Origin: Rhytidiadelphus loreus
Taxonomy: Eukaryota > Streptophyta > Bryopsida > Hypnales > Hylocomiaceae
Reading direction: 5' to 3'
DNA length: 64,000 nucleotides
Assembly (NCBI GenBank): GCA_947034895.1
Contig: OX344762.1
Location: 75,944,981-76,008,980 of the forward strand
Shown here: positions 1 through 12,239 of the stretch, piece after piece
How the letters are laid out: each line of letters begins with the position of its first letter
Numbering within the stretch: the first letter of the stretch is position 1
Notes under the pieces: model-generated
What the model saw: only the letters and a program-made list of their open reading frames with translations
What the model was told of the DNA's origin: nothing
The model's database searches: none
Translations under genes and position numbers: made by a program

Positions 1-434
1 TATAAGCCTCTTTCCTCATAGATGATGTGAATTAAATTCTCTTTACTTGAATATATTCTAATTATGGTCGACTTGTTGTAAAAATTAAGCTCAAATTAAA
101 TTCAATGTAAAATATAATTTGTAAAAGTCAATATCTTCAAATCTTTTTACTTGATGAAACCAAGTCTCTCTTAGAGATAGGGATAAAATATAGTTCATTG
201 TTTAGCCTCATTAGTGAAATCAATATCTTTTATTTATATAAAAATTCAATAATCTAGAATAATATGAAACTTGAAATTTTTATTTTTTAAATTAAATTAA
301 ATTATTTATTTATAGCTCCTCCATCTCAATTTTTTTTAGTTATCAATTAATTTTAATCCACAAAATGTGGAATTAGTTTGTTTTAAAATTGATCCATTTG
401 CACAACTTAAAATTACTCCAAATTTGATAGTTAG
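1..434. other. AT-rich sequence, no gene seen
   Basis: Very AT-rich, with runs of A and T and stop codons in all frames. I see no domain, splice-site series, terminal repeat or RNA gene here. Confidence 0.5.
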
Positions 435-984
435 TTATTTTTTTGTGATGTAATATGTGTTTCTTAAAATACAAAAATCTTGAAACTTCATGTCTTCTTT
501 TGTTGAAATAATCTCATCCATAAGTTTGAATCCCAATGTGCTCCTAACCTTATCTCTTAAACATGTCTCCTTCATTGATGGCTTCTTTAAATCTTTCGGT
601 TCTTTCATTTGTTGCAACACAACATTTGAAATAATTTGATTATCATTTTGCAAAATATTTTTTCCTCATATTTTTGAAATTGATGTTGTAAAAATGCATT
701 GAAAAGTTCCATGTTCTTTTTTTCTGTTATAAGTGTTGACAATTTATTTTGAACAATACATTCCTTTCAAACATATTGCTTGTGAGATTTTTGTTTTGGA
801 AATCTTGATCCTTCAAGGATGACACTTCAATGGTAAGATTATTACACTTTTGCTTTAAATCTTTCACCAAACTAAGCAAAGCACTATTCTCTATTTTCAA
901 TGTTTTGGTTAGTTCTTTTTGTACAACAAGCTCATTTTCCTTTAACAACAATACAACATCCAAATCTCTATTTTGTTTAATCAT
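435..984 (-). pseudogene. Decayed coiled-coil protein remnant
   Basis: Two minus-strand reading frames (984-727 and 653-435) join into one remnant if a TAA near 727 and one frameshift near 650 are ignored. The upstream part is rich in Leu, Glu and Lys in heptad-like spacing (for example ELTKTLKIENSALLSLVKDL), as in a coiled coil. The stretch between the two frames also reads sensibly (MELFNAFLQHQFQKYEEK). Coiled coils like this occur in gag-type proteins of plant retroelements, but no zinc knuckle or enzyme motif is visible, so the family is not settled. Confidence 0.35.
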
Positions 985-1243
985 GTCTTTACTAAATTTA
1001 GAAACATTGCCAAGAAAAAAACTGTGACTTAAAAGTGTTCCTTATAAGTATTGAGACTAATTAAGTGAATGAGAGAATGAATGAATAAACTTATTGAAAG
1101 AAAATGAGAGATAAAGCAAGGTGACTTGTGAGAAAAACAACTACCTAGTAGAAAATAGAATAATTTAAATTTCTTCTCTCTAAGTGTCTATTCATGAAAA
1201 ACATGATAAATAATAACTTATCTAAGTCTATGTATTAGGGTAG

Positions 1244-1955
1244 ATGCAAGAAACACCAAACGATTTAGGGAGCGTTTTGCCAAAACTGCGTTTTTTTGCC
1301 CAGTACTACAAGTACTAGGAGTATTACAAAACGAAGCAATCTCAGCCGTCGATCCGAAAAATCAATGGCCAATAGTACTTTTGAATATTTAATATTACTG
1401 AAACAGTACTATTTGAAAAAAATGACAGTTTGTCACAAAAAGTAGATAAAATTAAGTATAAATTAATAATAATTAGAAAATCATGAATTAAAAAAAATTA
1501 AAAATTGACCATTTGTAAAGACTTGATAGTGATTACATTTCACCAAAAACTAAAAGTTGAAACCATCATGAATGTTTGGAGCGCTATGGACAAAGGACCC
1601 CTATTTGCATGCATGTTGAGGACAAAGAATTGTGTTTTTTTTAATGCCCTTTGGTGGGCACATGCCCTTCTATTGTGGCAATAGCCCACAACAATCCTAG
1701 ACGTACATCATCATTTTTGGATAGTCCACAGTACTAAAAATCCCTAAAACGCAAAATGTGACAAATTAGGTAAATTACAATTTAATTAAAGGAATTTTTT
1801 TCAAAATTTCTCATAAATAAGGAATCTGAGGACTTTCAAGTTAGCCATTTTCAATAAAAATTTCAAGTACATGGACTTCATTTCCTAAAAGATATGGCGA
1901 ATGGCAACTCCGTCATTCCAATTGTGACGCAAAATAGTACCGGTGTTTCTTGCAT
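1244..1955. mobile_element. 712-bp terminal-inverted-repeat element, Mutator-like candidate
   Basis: ATGCAAGAAACACC at 1244-1257 is matched exactly by its reverse complement at 1942-1955. A 13-bp direct repeat, AGTCTATGTATTA, lies outside both ends (1225-1237 and 1965-1977). A few unmatched bases separate the repeats from the inverted ends, so the boundaries may extend to 1238-1964. No ORF of note lies inside. A target duplication of about 9-13 bp would suit a non-autonomous Mutator-like element; the assignment is inference. Confidence 0.5.
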
Positions 1956-1977
1956 TCATCCATTAGTCTATGTATTA

Positions 1978-2454
1978 CAGTATTATACAATGAGTTAAAA
2001 CTCTAGATTATGTCGATATTTATAGTTCCATATTTCTCCATGTCTTAAACAGCTTCCTCAAAAGGTGTCTACCATTGAGTTGATTAATGAGGCATGAAGC
2101 AAAATAAAGCCCAGTAATCAGGTAAGATTGCAGATATAGACATAAGTTGGAAGTTTAATAAACATGTTTGTTGAGAGTATTGAGGAAATAGTGAGAAATT
2201 GAGTAATCTTGTTGTGAGTAGTGAGAATTGACTAAATGTGAGATAAAGGAATAAAATATATTCAGAGAAAATGCACAGAAAGAGAAAATGAGTGTAATGG
2301 TAAGTTCGAGAGTTTGCCAATCTATTCAATGATAAGGAATTGAAGCACTAAAGGAAGAAAGAAAAGAAAGACAACAGATTTGGGAAGAAGAAACGCTTTA
2401 ATTTTAAAAATTTCTTAATTTATGTGTCGAGTCTAACAACTGAACTTCTATAGA
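1978..2454. other. No gene seen
   Basis: AT-rich sequence with only short chance ORFs on both strands. No repeat boundary was recognised. Confidence 0.4.
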
Positions 2455-4184
2455 TCATCAAGAGAGATTCACCAGATCGAGAAGGAAAAGCAATACAAGG
2501 TGTTGTCAGTACCATTGCCAGAGTTTCCATCCGCATTTATAGATGAATTTGATGAAAATCGAATTAAGCTATTAAAGAAAGCAGGAATATGGGAGTATCT
2601 ACAGTTTATATGGACTCCCCCAGACATGTAGTTTGTTACCGACTTTGTTGTAACCAGGAATTATGGTCAGATGAAAGAAGTGGTACTTCAAGGCAGAATA
2701 GTAAAGCTCACACCGAAAGGCATAGCTGAAATCTTGCATATACCATTAAAGGGAGACCGAGGCATATTATTTGAGCATCTCACCCGCAAAAAAAAGGTTG
2801 AGGTATTTCAAGAAAACCTTACTAAAGCCAAAGTAGCTGATGGATGGGATCTCATTTATATCTCAAATAAGCCCTTAGCAACATTTATGATCTTTATCAA
2901 CCAACACTTTTTCTGGGCTCCTCAATTCATGATGGCTACAGATGAAGTAGTACACATCGGACTTAAAGCATAGAAGGGAGAAAGAATCAATTGGGTATAT
3001 TTAGCCTACGCCTATATGTTGAGAGAAATGACTGCAAAGCAAAATCGGAAATCCATTTTCCTTATATCAGCTCATCTTATTTCGGCATTTTGCCAATATA
3101 GTTTCAATCATTTGACAAATGTTGTTGGAAATTCAAACAATCGGAAAAACTTCTGCACCAATCCCAGAAAATATAAAGGAGAAAGGACCATCTATGTCAG
3201 GTTCAATACCAAATGAATTTGATTTTGGGACTAATGATGGAGAATCCAGTTTTTATGTTGAGTTATTCCAGATTCTCAAAGAATACCAAGAAAAACAACG
3301 ACTTATGAATTTGGAGTTGGACTCTTATAAGAATAAAGAGATTGCTTGGCAAGACCAAGTACGGAAACTAGAGGTTTCAAGAATCAAATTACAAGATATG
3401 TATCGAGAAATTGACTTTATCTTAAAAGCAAAAATACAAGACTATCAAAATTTAAAATCAGAGAAAGAAAAGCTTCAAAATCAAAAGAATGAAACATACC
3501 AACTTTTTACCAACTCTTGGAGTTACAAGTAGATGAAATGCAAGATGAGATTACAAACCTTAAGACCCAATTGGAAGAAGTCAAAAGTCAACCTAAAATT
3601 CCAAAGCCAGAGCCACTCAATACTACACCAAGAATAAAAGAGATGGAGCGAACAATAAAATTATTGGTAAGTACCAATGATGAGCTTCACCAAGAGTTGG
3701 ACATGGCAATAGGTTTGGTTGGTAGAATCCAACAGTATATGTGGCAACACCAATGAGATTCAACTCCTATTTTTTTCCTATTCTGATCTTATGAGTTGCA
3801 ATGTAATATATGCTTTAGTATACTTACTTTTGAAAAGAATCAAAAGGTATCAGAGGAGCAATTTGAGGAAGCATGGGAGACTGCAGCCAAGTTTGACAAT
3901 ATGTAAAATCTCCTTTGTGAGATGATTGTACAAGGAGATCTCATTTTGACCCATTGGTCAGCCCTTTTCTATCCTATTGTTGATTTAAGAGTAAGAGCTT
4001 TACTATATTATGTAAATTTGGAGAAGAAATTGAGTCAATGACGGTGTGAAGATATGTTGGATATACCAAAGAGAAAGGTTCAAATTACAGATCAACATAC
4101 TCAAATCAATCCAGATTTCTTGACTAAAAGAGAAATCAGAAATAAGTGGAAGATAGAGTTGACACAATTACGAGGTGTAGTATA
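2455..4184 (+). pseudogene. Decayed plant retroelement-like protein (gag-like, coiled coil)
   Basis: One plus-strand coding remnant of about 550 codons can be followed through stops and frameshifts. A first part (EFDENRIKLLKKAGIWEYL) reaches a TAG near 2629. The same frame continues as FVTDFVVTRNYGQMKEVVLQ to a TAG near 2971, then to about 3160. A frameshift leads into a long Glu/Lys-rich coiled coil (about 3180-3530), and another shift into 3517-3756. A last part (about 3840-4184, with QFEEAWETAAKF and KREIRNKWKIELTQLRG) has two more stops. The N-terminal half loosely resembles the repetitive plant 'putative transposon protein' families, judged by eye only. It is clearly non-functional. Confidence 0.45.
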
Positions 4185-4188
4185 AATT

Positions 4189-7005
4189 TCACTTGGGAAC
4201 AAAAACCCAAGGAATATCCTAGTGGTGGTTCTTTTATTTGGGGAAAAGGTCAAGTAGTTTATCGTTTTGTATCTAAGGTCACTTTTACGTAGGATTATCA
4301 CTCAATTTTGTAAATCAATGTATAAAAGTTCTTTATTAATGTATTAGTGTGTGGTATATTTGTATTCACTGTCCTAACTTATACAAATAACAGTCCATAA
4401 CCCATAGAAATATCTATAAACTTACAGTCACGGTCTTGTACTAGAGTTTCTAATGTCAAATAGTCCAAGATATGTCAATTAGTCATGGCTCCTGTTCTAT
4501 CGACTTAATCACATACATAGTACATATATAGATATATTTTTGGTGTACATAAACACCTTTGTAAATTCTTTAATTACTTCTTCATATTTAATTCATTGTC
4601 AATTGGTCAATTGGTCTAGTCACTATTTACTTTAGTCTAATTACTACTTATGTAAGGATGCAAATATCAAAGTCTGTAATCGTCAAATTGTCTCAGTATG
4701 CAGAGCATGCAAAGGTTGAGGAGTGAATCCTTTAATTCAGTCAAATAGTCTTGTCGATTCTTCTTTCAAGCTCTACAACTTATAGTATGTCAATTAGACC
4801 AAGTCCCACAACATACAATTACAATTTAAACAAGAAGTGCTCTAGTACTAATTTGTCAAATAGTCAGGTGCATTATCAAATGGCAATATGTCAAAGAGTC
4901 ATGTATCCATTGATCTTTCTACACTAACACAACAAGCAATATTCATTTGTAACAAGTTATCAATTTGGCCAAGTTTCCACACAAGTTTAGAATATAAACC
5001 ACACATAAAGATTTTGTACATGACAAATTGTCAAATGGGCCAAGTTCTCACATCAATTCACAATGAGGAGCACACATAGATTCTATTCTATAACATGAAA
5101 TTGAGCTCCTTATACCTGCACTTGTTGTTCTCACACAACTTTGTCTATTAGTCGCATCAAGTTAAATATAATCAATCGACTATTTGTATTTATTTAATTT
5201 TGGTTATAACTGTAAGTTAATTCAATATAAACTTCCACAGACAATTTGACTACAACGACATACAACCATAAATATTTAGTCAATTAGACCTAGTCCCAGC
5301 GATAACAATCACAATTCAAGTCATATGTACAAGTCAATTAGTTTTATTCCATGTGAATAATATTTTAGAAATGACTAATAGACTTTCTAACATGTGTTGT
5401 TTATACCACTTGACTATTAGACCAACAACCAGGTTTGCATACTGCCAATCACTAGCTCAGTTTATTTAACATGGTTTTAACATCAATTCCTAGTTATTTA
5501 ATGCTCAATAATCTTTTTATTTATTTGACTCATAACAAAATCACACAATGTAGATATATTTCACTTACTGTCTAATTGACTTAGACACAAAATAATATTC
5601 ATAAATGACTATTAGACTTAACCATAAGTCTAGGTAACCAATCACTGGTATCAAGAAACTTAGCATTTGTCCAATAGACTCAAATTTGCATGGAGCTGAA
5701 CTTAACGCTTAATACAGGTCATTACCAATCACTGCTTAATTGACCTTACTTAGGATTTTGCCAATCACTGGCTCAACTAGTTGACATACTTAGCACCAAT
5801 CCCTAGTTGCTAATATTTAAGAATTTATTGTCTATTTGACCAAAGCATAACATAATCCAATCACTGGTTATATGCTTTACTAAACAAGTTCTTTGACAAT
5901 TTGACTATCTTCAAAGAATTAATTTGCCAATCACTGGCTCAAACTTAATTTATAAATTTAATTCCCAAATATATCTCTGCTTCATAAACAAGGAAATAGA
6001 CTTATGACAAATTGACAACTGAACCAAATATAGAATTTTAATTACAAAAGGGGCTAGTTAGTCACACTTACCGCCGATTTGTCTTCTGTTTTTCCCCGCA
6101 ATAGCAGCTCCTGTTGATTAGTCTTTCTGCTCCATCCACAGACAACTTGACCTCGATCCACTCTCTCCATTGCCGTCACAGATAATTTGGCACATAGTTC
6201 TTCCCGAACTCCGATCCATGCTTCAATTTGTACTCTAGCTTCCTCTACGTTGTTTACTTGACTTTGGTCAACTCCAGCAAGTTATCCTCCAGTCTCAACT
6301 ATGGACCAATTGTCCTCGCCCAACTCCCACAGTCACAGTCAAATCGTCACTCATAGTTCTCACTGAACCTCGATCTACACTTAGATCAACAAAGTCACTC
6401 ACTGGCACAAAAGACAATTTGTCATATTTACACAAACATACAAGACCAATTGACAGACTCTCTCTCCTTTGCACAATTGACTTACAAAATAGGAAACCCA
6501 AGAAACAACGCCAATCTTTGGCTAACAAATACAAAACAAGAACAAAGATAAAGCCAATCACTGGCTACACAGAGCAATAGACAAATAGACAAAATTTGCA
6601 TTAAAGCTTGAAGGAATACACAAATATAAAAATTGGCAATGCAATCACTGCAAGCCTGAGAGAGAGCTGAAAATCAGCAGTCGATTAGTCTTTGTACCCT
6701 TTTCTTGGCTGTAATTACTTATACTGATTGCTTGGTCCATTAGTCCTCAATTGACCATAACTAATCCTTAATGGGTTGTCTAATTGTCATTTCGATAACT
6801 ACCTGTCTATTTATCCCAGTTTACACTCCGTTCTAGCTCCTGATTAACTTTTACTTGTCCAATTGTCTCATTTTCCAAAAAGCATAAAAGAAAATTAAAA
6901 ATTCTATCTACAAAGAGCATACGAGGAACCAAGGTAATATCATTTGTCTATTAACTACTGTGACTAACTAGGAAGCTATTGCACAAAGAGGTGAGTTGAT
7001 TGCTA
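4189..7005. repeat. Non-coding stretch with degenerate short motif array
   Basis: There is no coding sequence. Two motifs recur many times at irregular spacing. The first is a (T)GTCAATTAGAC or GTCAAATAGTC type (near 4604, 4789, 4855, 5021, 5279, 5334). The second is CCAATCACTGGCT and variants (near 5443, 5637, 5724, 5761, 5857, 5926, 6553, 6640). The first 150 bases resemble 8206-8345 in the same orientation, so this may be the untranslated leader or LTR interior of an old element related to the one ending near 9.24 kb. Confidence 0.4.
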
Positions 7006-7009
7006 ATCA

Positions 7010-7941
7010 CTATATATACAATCTTCAAAATGGGTATATCAGATTATCCAAGACCTTGGATGCTCTTAGAAGAGGAAGTTTGTTTATAAATAATGTCCAA
7101 GAAACATCTATGTTTGGATTATCGCATGCTACCTATGAGTCTTCGACTTGAATTACATTAAAGACTCTAGTTCAGGGATCGCCACTTACCTGCCACTTTC
7201 TTGGTCAATACTATCACATGTTTGATAATACAGCTATTGAAAGACTAGTTCCTTCATGGAAAGCCCTGGAATGGCTTGTTGAAGACTACGGTTTATCAAT
7301 CACTGAAACAGTCCCATATGATAAAGTATATAAGCGTCAATCCTCAGGATGGCAAGAAAATCCGCCAGCAATAGTGGTAACTCATAACCACTTTTGTCCA
7401 TGTCCAAGGCAATATAAATGGAACCTTCATGCTACAATTGATTCTATACGGAATACAATTGGCCACATATTCCAGGATCATTTGAAACTTCGACATCTTG
7501 TGTTGAAGCCTATAGAGCATTTCATGTGGAATATATCACACACACTAATCCAATATGTTTCCGAGCAGTTGTATTCTGTAATTTTCTCAAGATGATATGT
7601 AAAGATGATTGTGTTATTATAAATGTCAATAAGTTTGACATGCTAGGACCTGCATTCCATATCATAATTAATTATAAAGTTGTAGTACAAAGCGCCCGTT
7701 GGCATCGAGTGTTGGAGATTATGTATCTCACACATTTTTGTGGGGCCTACACCTATGCTTCATCAATGAATTTGGGATATTTTGTCATGACCACATGACA
7801 AAGTGGTTATTATCCCAACGTATCAACAACCCAAAATTGCTAGAACGTGACGATGAGGTCAACAAAGCAGTGGCCAAGGCACACACATATAGAGTTTGCC
7901 AACAAGATAACAATAGGAACAAGAGATCTAAGTACTATTGA
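7010..7941 (+). pseudogene. Decayed unidentified coding remnant
   Basis: A plus-strand frame reads from about 7010 (DALRRGSLFINNVQETSMFG) through one TGA near 7150 into an open stretch to 7595 (GSPLTCHFLGQYYHMFDNTA, then SWKALEWLVEDYGLSITETV). Shifted frames continue the remnant to 7941, ending NNRNKRSKYY. I do not recognise a domain. Its position directly before an LTR-like segment, and the similar arrangement of the remnant at 2.4-4.2 kb, suggest a retroelement protein. That is inference. Confidence 0.35.
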
Positions 7942-7960
7942 CGGGAACGTCAATAGGCTA

Positions 7961-8178
7961 AGTAGAAAGAATTTTAGAAAAGAAATAGTGAATTTAGAAT
8001 AAAATTAGCTATTAGGGGCCCTTTGTAGAAAATAGTTAAAAATAAAGTAAAAGTAGAAGTGAAGTACACTTAATAGTGTAAATAGGTCTACGAGCATAGG
8101 ATGAATGAAATTTAATAAATAAATAAACTTGGATGAATGAAGTGTGACTTAGGTCACACTTCTTCAAATAGTTTACAT
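7961..8178 (+). repeat. LTR-like segment, inverted copy at 13.5 kb
   Basis: About 210 bases are repeated in inverse orientation at 13492-13722 with clear similarity, including the palindrome GAAGTGTGACTTAGGTCACACTTC near 8148. The segment ends in ...TTTACA and is followed at once by TGGCGTCGCTGCTGGGGG (8181-8198). That sequence matches, at 14 of 18 positions by my recollection, the primer-binding region TGGCGCCGTTGCCGGGGA seen after the 5' LTR of many plant Gypsy elements. A 5' LTR end is a reasonable reading; the start of the LTR is not seen. Confidence 0.4.
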
Positions 8179-8180
8179 TT

Positions 8181-8198
8181 TGGCGTCGCTGCTGGGGG
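8181..8198 (+). promoter_or_regulatory. Possible primer-binding site of an LTR retrotransposon
   Basis: TGGCGTCGCTGCTGGGGG directly follows an LTR-like segment ending in TACA. It resembles, with four differences, the tRNA-primer site common in plant Gypsy elements. Single-site evidence only. Confidence 0.3.
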
Positions 8199-8205
8199 TA
8201 ATGTG

Positions 8206-9240
8206 AACTAGATTTTGCACTTCCACAAAACCCAAGAACAATAGTATAGGGGTTCTTTGTTTTAGAGAAAAGGTTTAATCAGTCTAGCATTTTATGACTA
8301 AAAGTCACTTATAAATAGATTTATGTTTACAAATTTAGTATAATATTATATTACTCTTATTTTCGTGTGTAAAATTTGTTGGCCAGTCCATTACCAATGT
8401 ATGTATAAAGTCCTAGTCCTATATAGTGTTCTAAGGGAGGTCAAATCATTCTTTGTCAAATAAATCAGGTTTTGTCAAATGAATTTTATATGATGCATGC
8501 TCTAGGACTTAATCATAACAAGATAATATTTGTAAAATAATACATATAATTCATTAATTATACCTTTTATATTTAGGTCAAATTGTCCACTCAATCTACA
8601 GCTATCTCGATCATGCAAAAATATGTCCAACGTTTCCGTATTCTATGTCAAATGGTTCCCAGTTATACAAAGTATGCTGAGTTTTGAAATTTACCAATGG
8701 TCAGATTTTTCTCTTTTCATTTTCTTCCACTTTTGTTTTTGTCAAATGATTCCACATCACACAATATTAGCACAAGCCTGTAATAAAACAAAGGACTATG
8801 GTTTACTTTCGCTCAATCATAGCCCCTAAAACCATGCACAAGCATTTCTAAAACCAAGGCGAATCAACACCTAAACCCACACAAATTAAAGTTTCTGTAA
8901 ACATAGAAGAACAAGTTCTATCTCCGTGCAAATAGACCTAAAACCGTGCAACATGACCCATATCCGTGGTCTAGAGTCTATGACCAAGCAATTCAGCCCT
9001 AAGTCCGTGGTACTGCACCTAAGATCGTGGGTCAAAACCTATGACCATGGGGATCAGCCCCTATAGCCCAAGCACATGACCTAAAACCTCAAAATTCAGC
9101 CCTAATGGCGTGCAGCTGTTCCTATAACTGCGGACTGCAGTCTTAAGGCCATGCAGGTATAACAAATCCTGTAACTATAGATCAAGCCTGCGACTGCAAA
9201 AATCAGCCCTCAAGCTAAATGGGTGGACATTTTAGTTTGT
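8206..9240. repeat. Leader-like non-coding stretch with CCTAAAACCGTGC motif array
   Basis: The first 140 bases resemble 4189-4330. From about 8830 to 9230 a short degenerate motif, CCTAARACCGTGC or CCTATGACCATGG, recurs every 20-30 bases about fifteen times. No coding sequence was recognised. Confidence 0.4.
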
Positions 9241-9279
9241 GATTTATTATGCATCTCAGAGACCTTACTCAGTTGGATG

Positions 9280-9826
9280 TAAGGTAAACTAGCCTATGAC
9301 AGGCAAATCTCTTATGACAGGCTCCTAGAGAACTATCCATTACAGTCTTAAATCAACCCATGACAAACTTTTTTCAATAAATGGGGTTAGAATTGCATTT
9401 GATTAATTTGTGGCCATAATCAAAGCCTTGGGAAATGGTCATGAAGTTATTAGTAACTGTCTTAGGACACTTACCCATTTTCAGTGTAAACTGGTAGTAA
9501 AAAGTTATTTTGTAATTCTTTCATGTCATGTCCATATTAGGAAATCTTGGAGCCATGTTATAAAATGTTTTGACTGCATTAGGTGGTTAGATGACCATCA
9601 TGGAAACACTTTTCTGTTGATTTGGGGTAGTCTACAGACTCTTTAAAGCCAATTGCACAGCAGACTTCAAAAATTATAAAAAATTCATTTTTTGTCCAAA
9701 AAATAAAATTTCACTTGCTCTCTGCATTCCTCATGTTTATCTTCATAGAGAATTTTTTTAAATTTTTTTCAAAAATGTGAGCATGGCAAACCAGCCATTC
9801 TGTCTGTCATAGGCTAGTTTACCTTA
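9280..9826 (+). mobile_element. 547-bp MITE, TAAGGTAAAC family, copy 1
   Basis: The element begins TAAGGTAAACTAGCCTATGA and ends with its near-exact complement, ...GGCTAGTTTACCTTA. A second copy of exactly the same length lies inverted at 10013-10559, and decayed copies lie at 45259-45590 and 54120-54870. The internal 78-codon frame is mirrored in copy 2 and carries no domain, so it is not annotated as a gene. No convincing target-site duplication is visible. Confidence 0.75.
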
Positions 9827-10012
9827 AGTATAATGTGGGAGTTAAATGATATACTTGTACCAAGATAGGACAAGCAACAATCATAGTTTGTTTGTTTTAA
9901 GCATTGAAAATTTGACCTCTGACATTTCTTTCATGAACGGTGGAGTTGAAATCATGGGAGAATGAGTCCTGAAGAAGTAAGGTACAGATGCACTAACTTT
10001 TTTCTTTCTATG
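9827..10012. other. 186-bp spacer between inverted MITE copies
   Basis: Unique-looking AT-rich sequence separating the two 547-bp arms. No feature was recognised. Confidence 0.6.
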
Positions 10013-10559
10013 TAAGGTAAACCAGCCTATGGCAGACAGAATGGCTGGTTTGCCATGTTCACATTTTTTTTTTAAATTAAAAAAATTCTCTATGAAGATA
10101 AACATGAGGAATGCAAAGAGCAAGTGAAATTTTATTTTTTGGACAAAAAATGAATTTTTTATGAATTTTTGAAGTCTGCTGTGCAATTGGCTTTAAAGAG
10201 TCTGTAGACTACCCCAAATCAGCAGAAAAGTGTTTCTATGATGGTCATCTAACCACCTAATGCAGTCAAAACATTTTATAACATGGCTCCAAGATTTCCT
10301 AATATGGACATGACATGAAAGAATTACAAAATAACTTTTTACTACCAGTTTACACTGAAAATGGGTAATTGTCCTAAGACAGTTACTAATAACTTCATGA
10401 CCATTTCCCAAGGCTTTGATTATGGCCACAAATTAATCAAATGCAATTCTAACCCCATTTATTGAAAAAAGTTTGTCATGGGTTGATTTAAGACTGTAAT
10501 GGATAGTTCTCTAGGAGCCTGTCATAAGAGATTTGCCTGTCATAGGTTGGTTTACCTTA
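10013..10559 (-). mobile_element. 547-bp MITE, TAAGGTAAAC family, copy 2 (inverted)
   Basis: Inverse copy of 9280-9826, with the same length and very high identity; only scattered single-base differences were noticed. It starts TAAGGTAAACCAGCCTATGG and ends ...GGTTGGTTTACCTTA. With copy 1 it forms a 1280-bp imperfect palindrome. Confidence 0.75.
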
Positions 10560-10926
10560 GTCCAATTTTATAAGACTGGACTCTAATGCTCCAAATTTTG
10601 CACTTTCTGAAGCAGTGTTCTTTTTTCCGTATTTTAATAACTTCACATGGGCGACACCCAGATCCAGGACTATTGTCCCCATTTTCCTCACTTGGTTACA
10701 AAACTCAAACAATGCAGCACCAATTAAGGATTCTTCACACCCACATATAAGAATTTCAACTCTCCAAATTACAGAATCCTTTGCAGAGCAAGATCTCTCG
10801 CAAGATACCAATTGACCCATTCATCGTTTTCACCAAACTTACCCAACTCTTTTCATCATCAACTGCATCGCAAATCCACTCTCAATGTTGACTCTTTCTA
10901 ATAACCAGAATCACAACAATTCCTGA

Positions 10927-11801
10927 TTAACCCCTAAAGGACCTAGGCCTTTTTTCTGCCAAAAAACAATCAAAACTGCCATACCTATAGCAAAGAGTAA
11001 AAAAAATTGAAACATTATTTTTTTTCCCATATCTAACCATAGGATCTTACACCTAACTAGTATGAGAGTGTGGAAAAAAATTCAGATTTTTTGACCGCTT
11101 AGATTGCAAGATGCGTGTAAAGTGGAAAAAACAAGTTTTTCAGCACATTGCAAGACTAGATTTTTTGACTTTGAACATTTTTAACTTAAAATTTTTGCAC
11201 TACAGAGTTTTGAGCTTTAAATCTTTATAGTGGAGAATTGAGTTGAGAATCCAGGAAAAAAATTATTTAAAAAAAAAATTAATTATCATTCTTAAAAAAA
11301 TTGTTAAGTAGAAGTAGGTATGAGATCCCAATGGTGAGATTGTTCTAGGAAGTAAATCAGACCATGCAAAAAAGAAAAATTTGAAAAATTGCATTTAGAA
11401 ATGAATCCTACAAGTTATTTTTTTCAAGAAGATGCTCTAACTGCCCAAAAAACAAGAATGTCTATAACTTTCTCATAACATATCCAAATGAAATGAATCA
11501 AAGCTTTCCAAATAGACAAAAATATAATCTATGAGAAAAAAAATAATATCAAAAAGAAAATCCAAATTTTTGTCCATTTTTTTTGGCTGCCCGAACTGCC
11601 CGCCGTCCCCTCGTTTGAGCTTATTTGGTCATAACTATTGTTCCCAGGCACCAATTTTAAAAAAAATTATATTCCCTTGAAGCTAATCAACTTTTCTACC
11701 GCCAAAAAAATTTCAAAAAATTAGGAAAAAATTTCAGCCCATAGGTACCTGCCCGAAAACGCATTTGTCCCCGGAAGGGACGATGGTCCTTTAGGGGTTA
11801 A
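10927..11801. mobile_element. TTAA-flanked element (875 bp), CCCCTAAAGGACC family
   Basis: It begins TTAACCCCTAAAGGACC and ends GGTCCTTTAGGGGTTAA, a perfect 17-bp inverted repeat including TTAA on each side. The interior shares blocks with the copies at 19.7-26.9 kb and 57.5-59.4 kb, such as CAGCCCATAGGTACCTGCCC near the right end. There is no ORF with a recognisable domain. TTAA target and CCC ends point to a piggyBac-like non-autonomous element. Confidence 0.8.
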
Positions 11802-11828
11802 CACTGAAATGAAAAAAAAAACTCGAGA

Positions 11829-12239
11829 TAAGGTAGTCGGTTCATAAACCGACCATCTAAGCACTGGAACTGAATTTTGGGCAGGTGAAACTACTCAAAA
11901 TATTTTTGAATAAATTTTCCTTGAAAGAGAAGAATTGGCATCTAACCCAAGTTGTTTCATATTTTTTGGATCATTTTTGAATTAGTTATGAATTTTCAAA
12001 CAAGATGTGTTGTAGGTCCCTATTTGTGATCCTAGGTCTTTCATAAAGTGTTCACTGCAACTTCTAAATAGAAATGGGAAAAGAAAGGAAACTGATTGGC
12101 TCTTGCAATAATAAATATTATTTTTCTTGATTCATTTAATGACAATGAAGGTCAATTCAAGAACCACTTCCAACCCATTCCAATACCATTTATAGGGGCG
12201 GTTCTAAATGCCCGAATGGAGTTCGAGCCTCCTACCTTA
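11829..12239. mobile_element. 411-bp MITE, TAAGGTAG ends
   Basis: Ends are TAAGGTAGTCGGTTC and GAGCCTCCTACCTTA. The interior is closely related to 15826-16154 (shared TTGGCATCTAACCCAAGT). Its right half also resembles 12950-13247, so these belong to one diverged family. Confidence 0.6.

Noticed and set aside
9410..10429. Mirrored 78-codon ORFs at 9410-9646 (+) and 10193-10429 (-)
   Set aside because: They are identical because they lie in inverse copies of one MITE. There is no domain, and related copies at 45.3 and 54.6 kb do not keep the frame.
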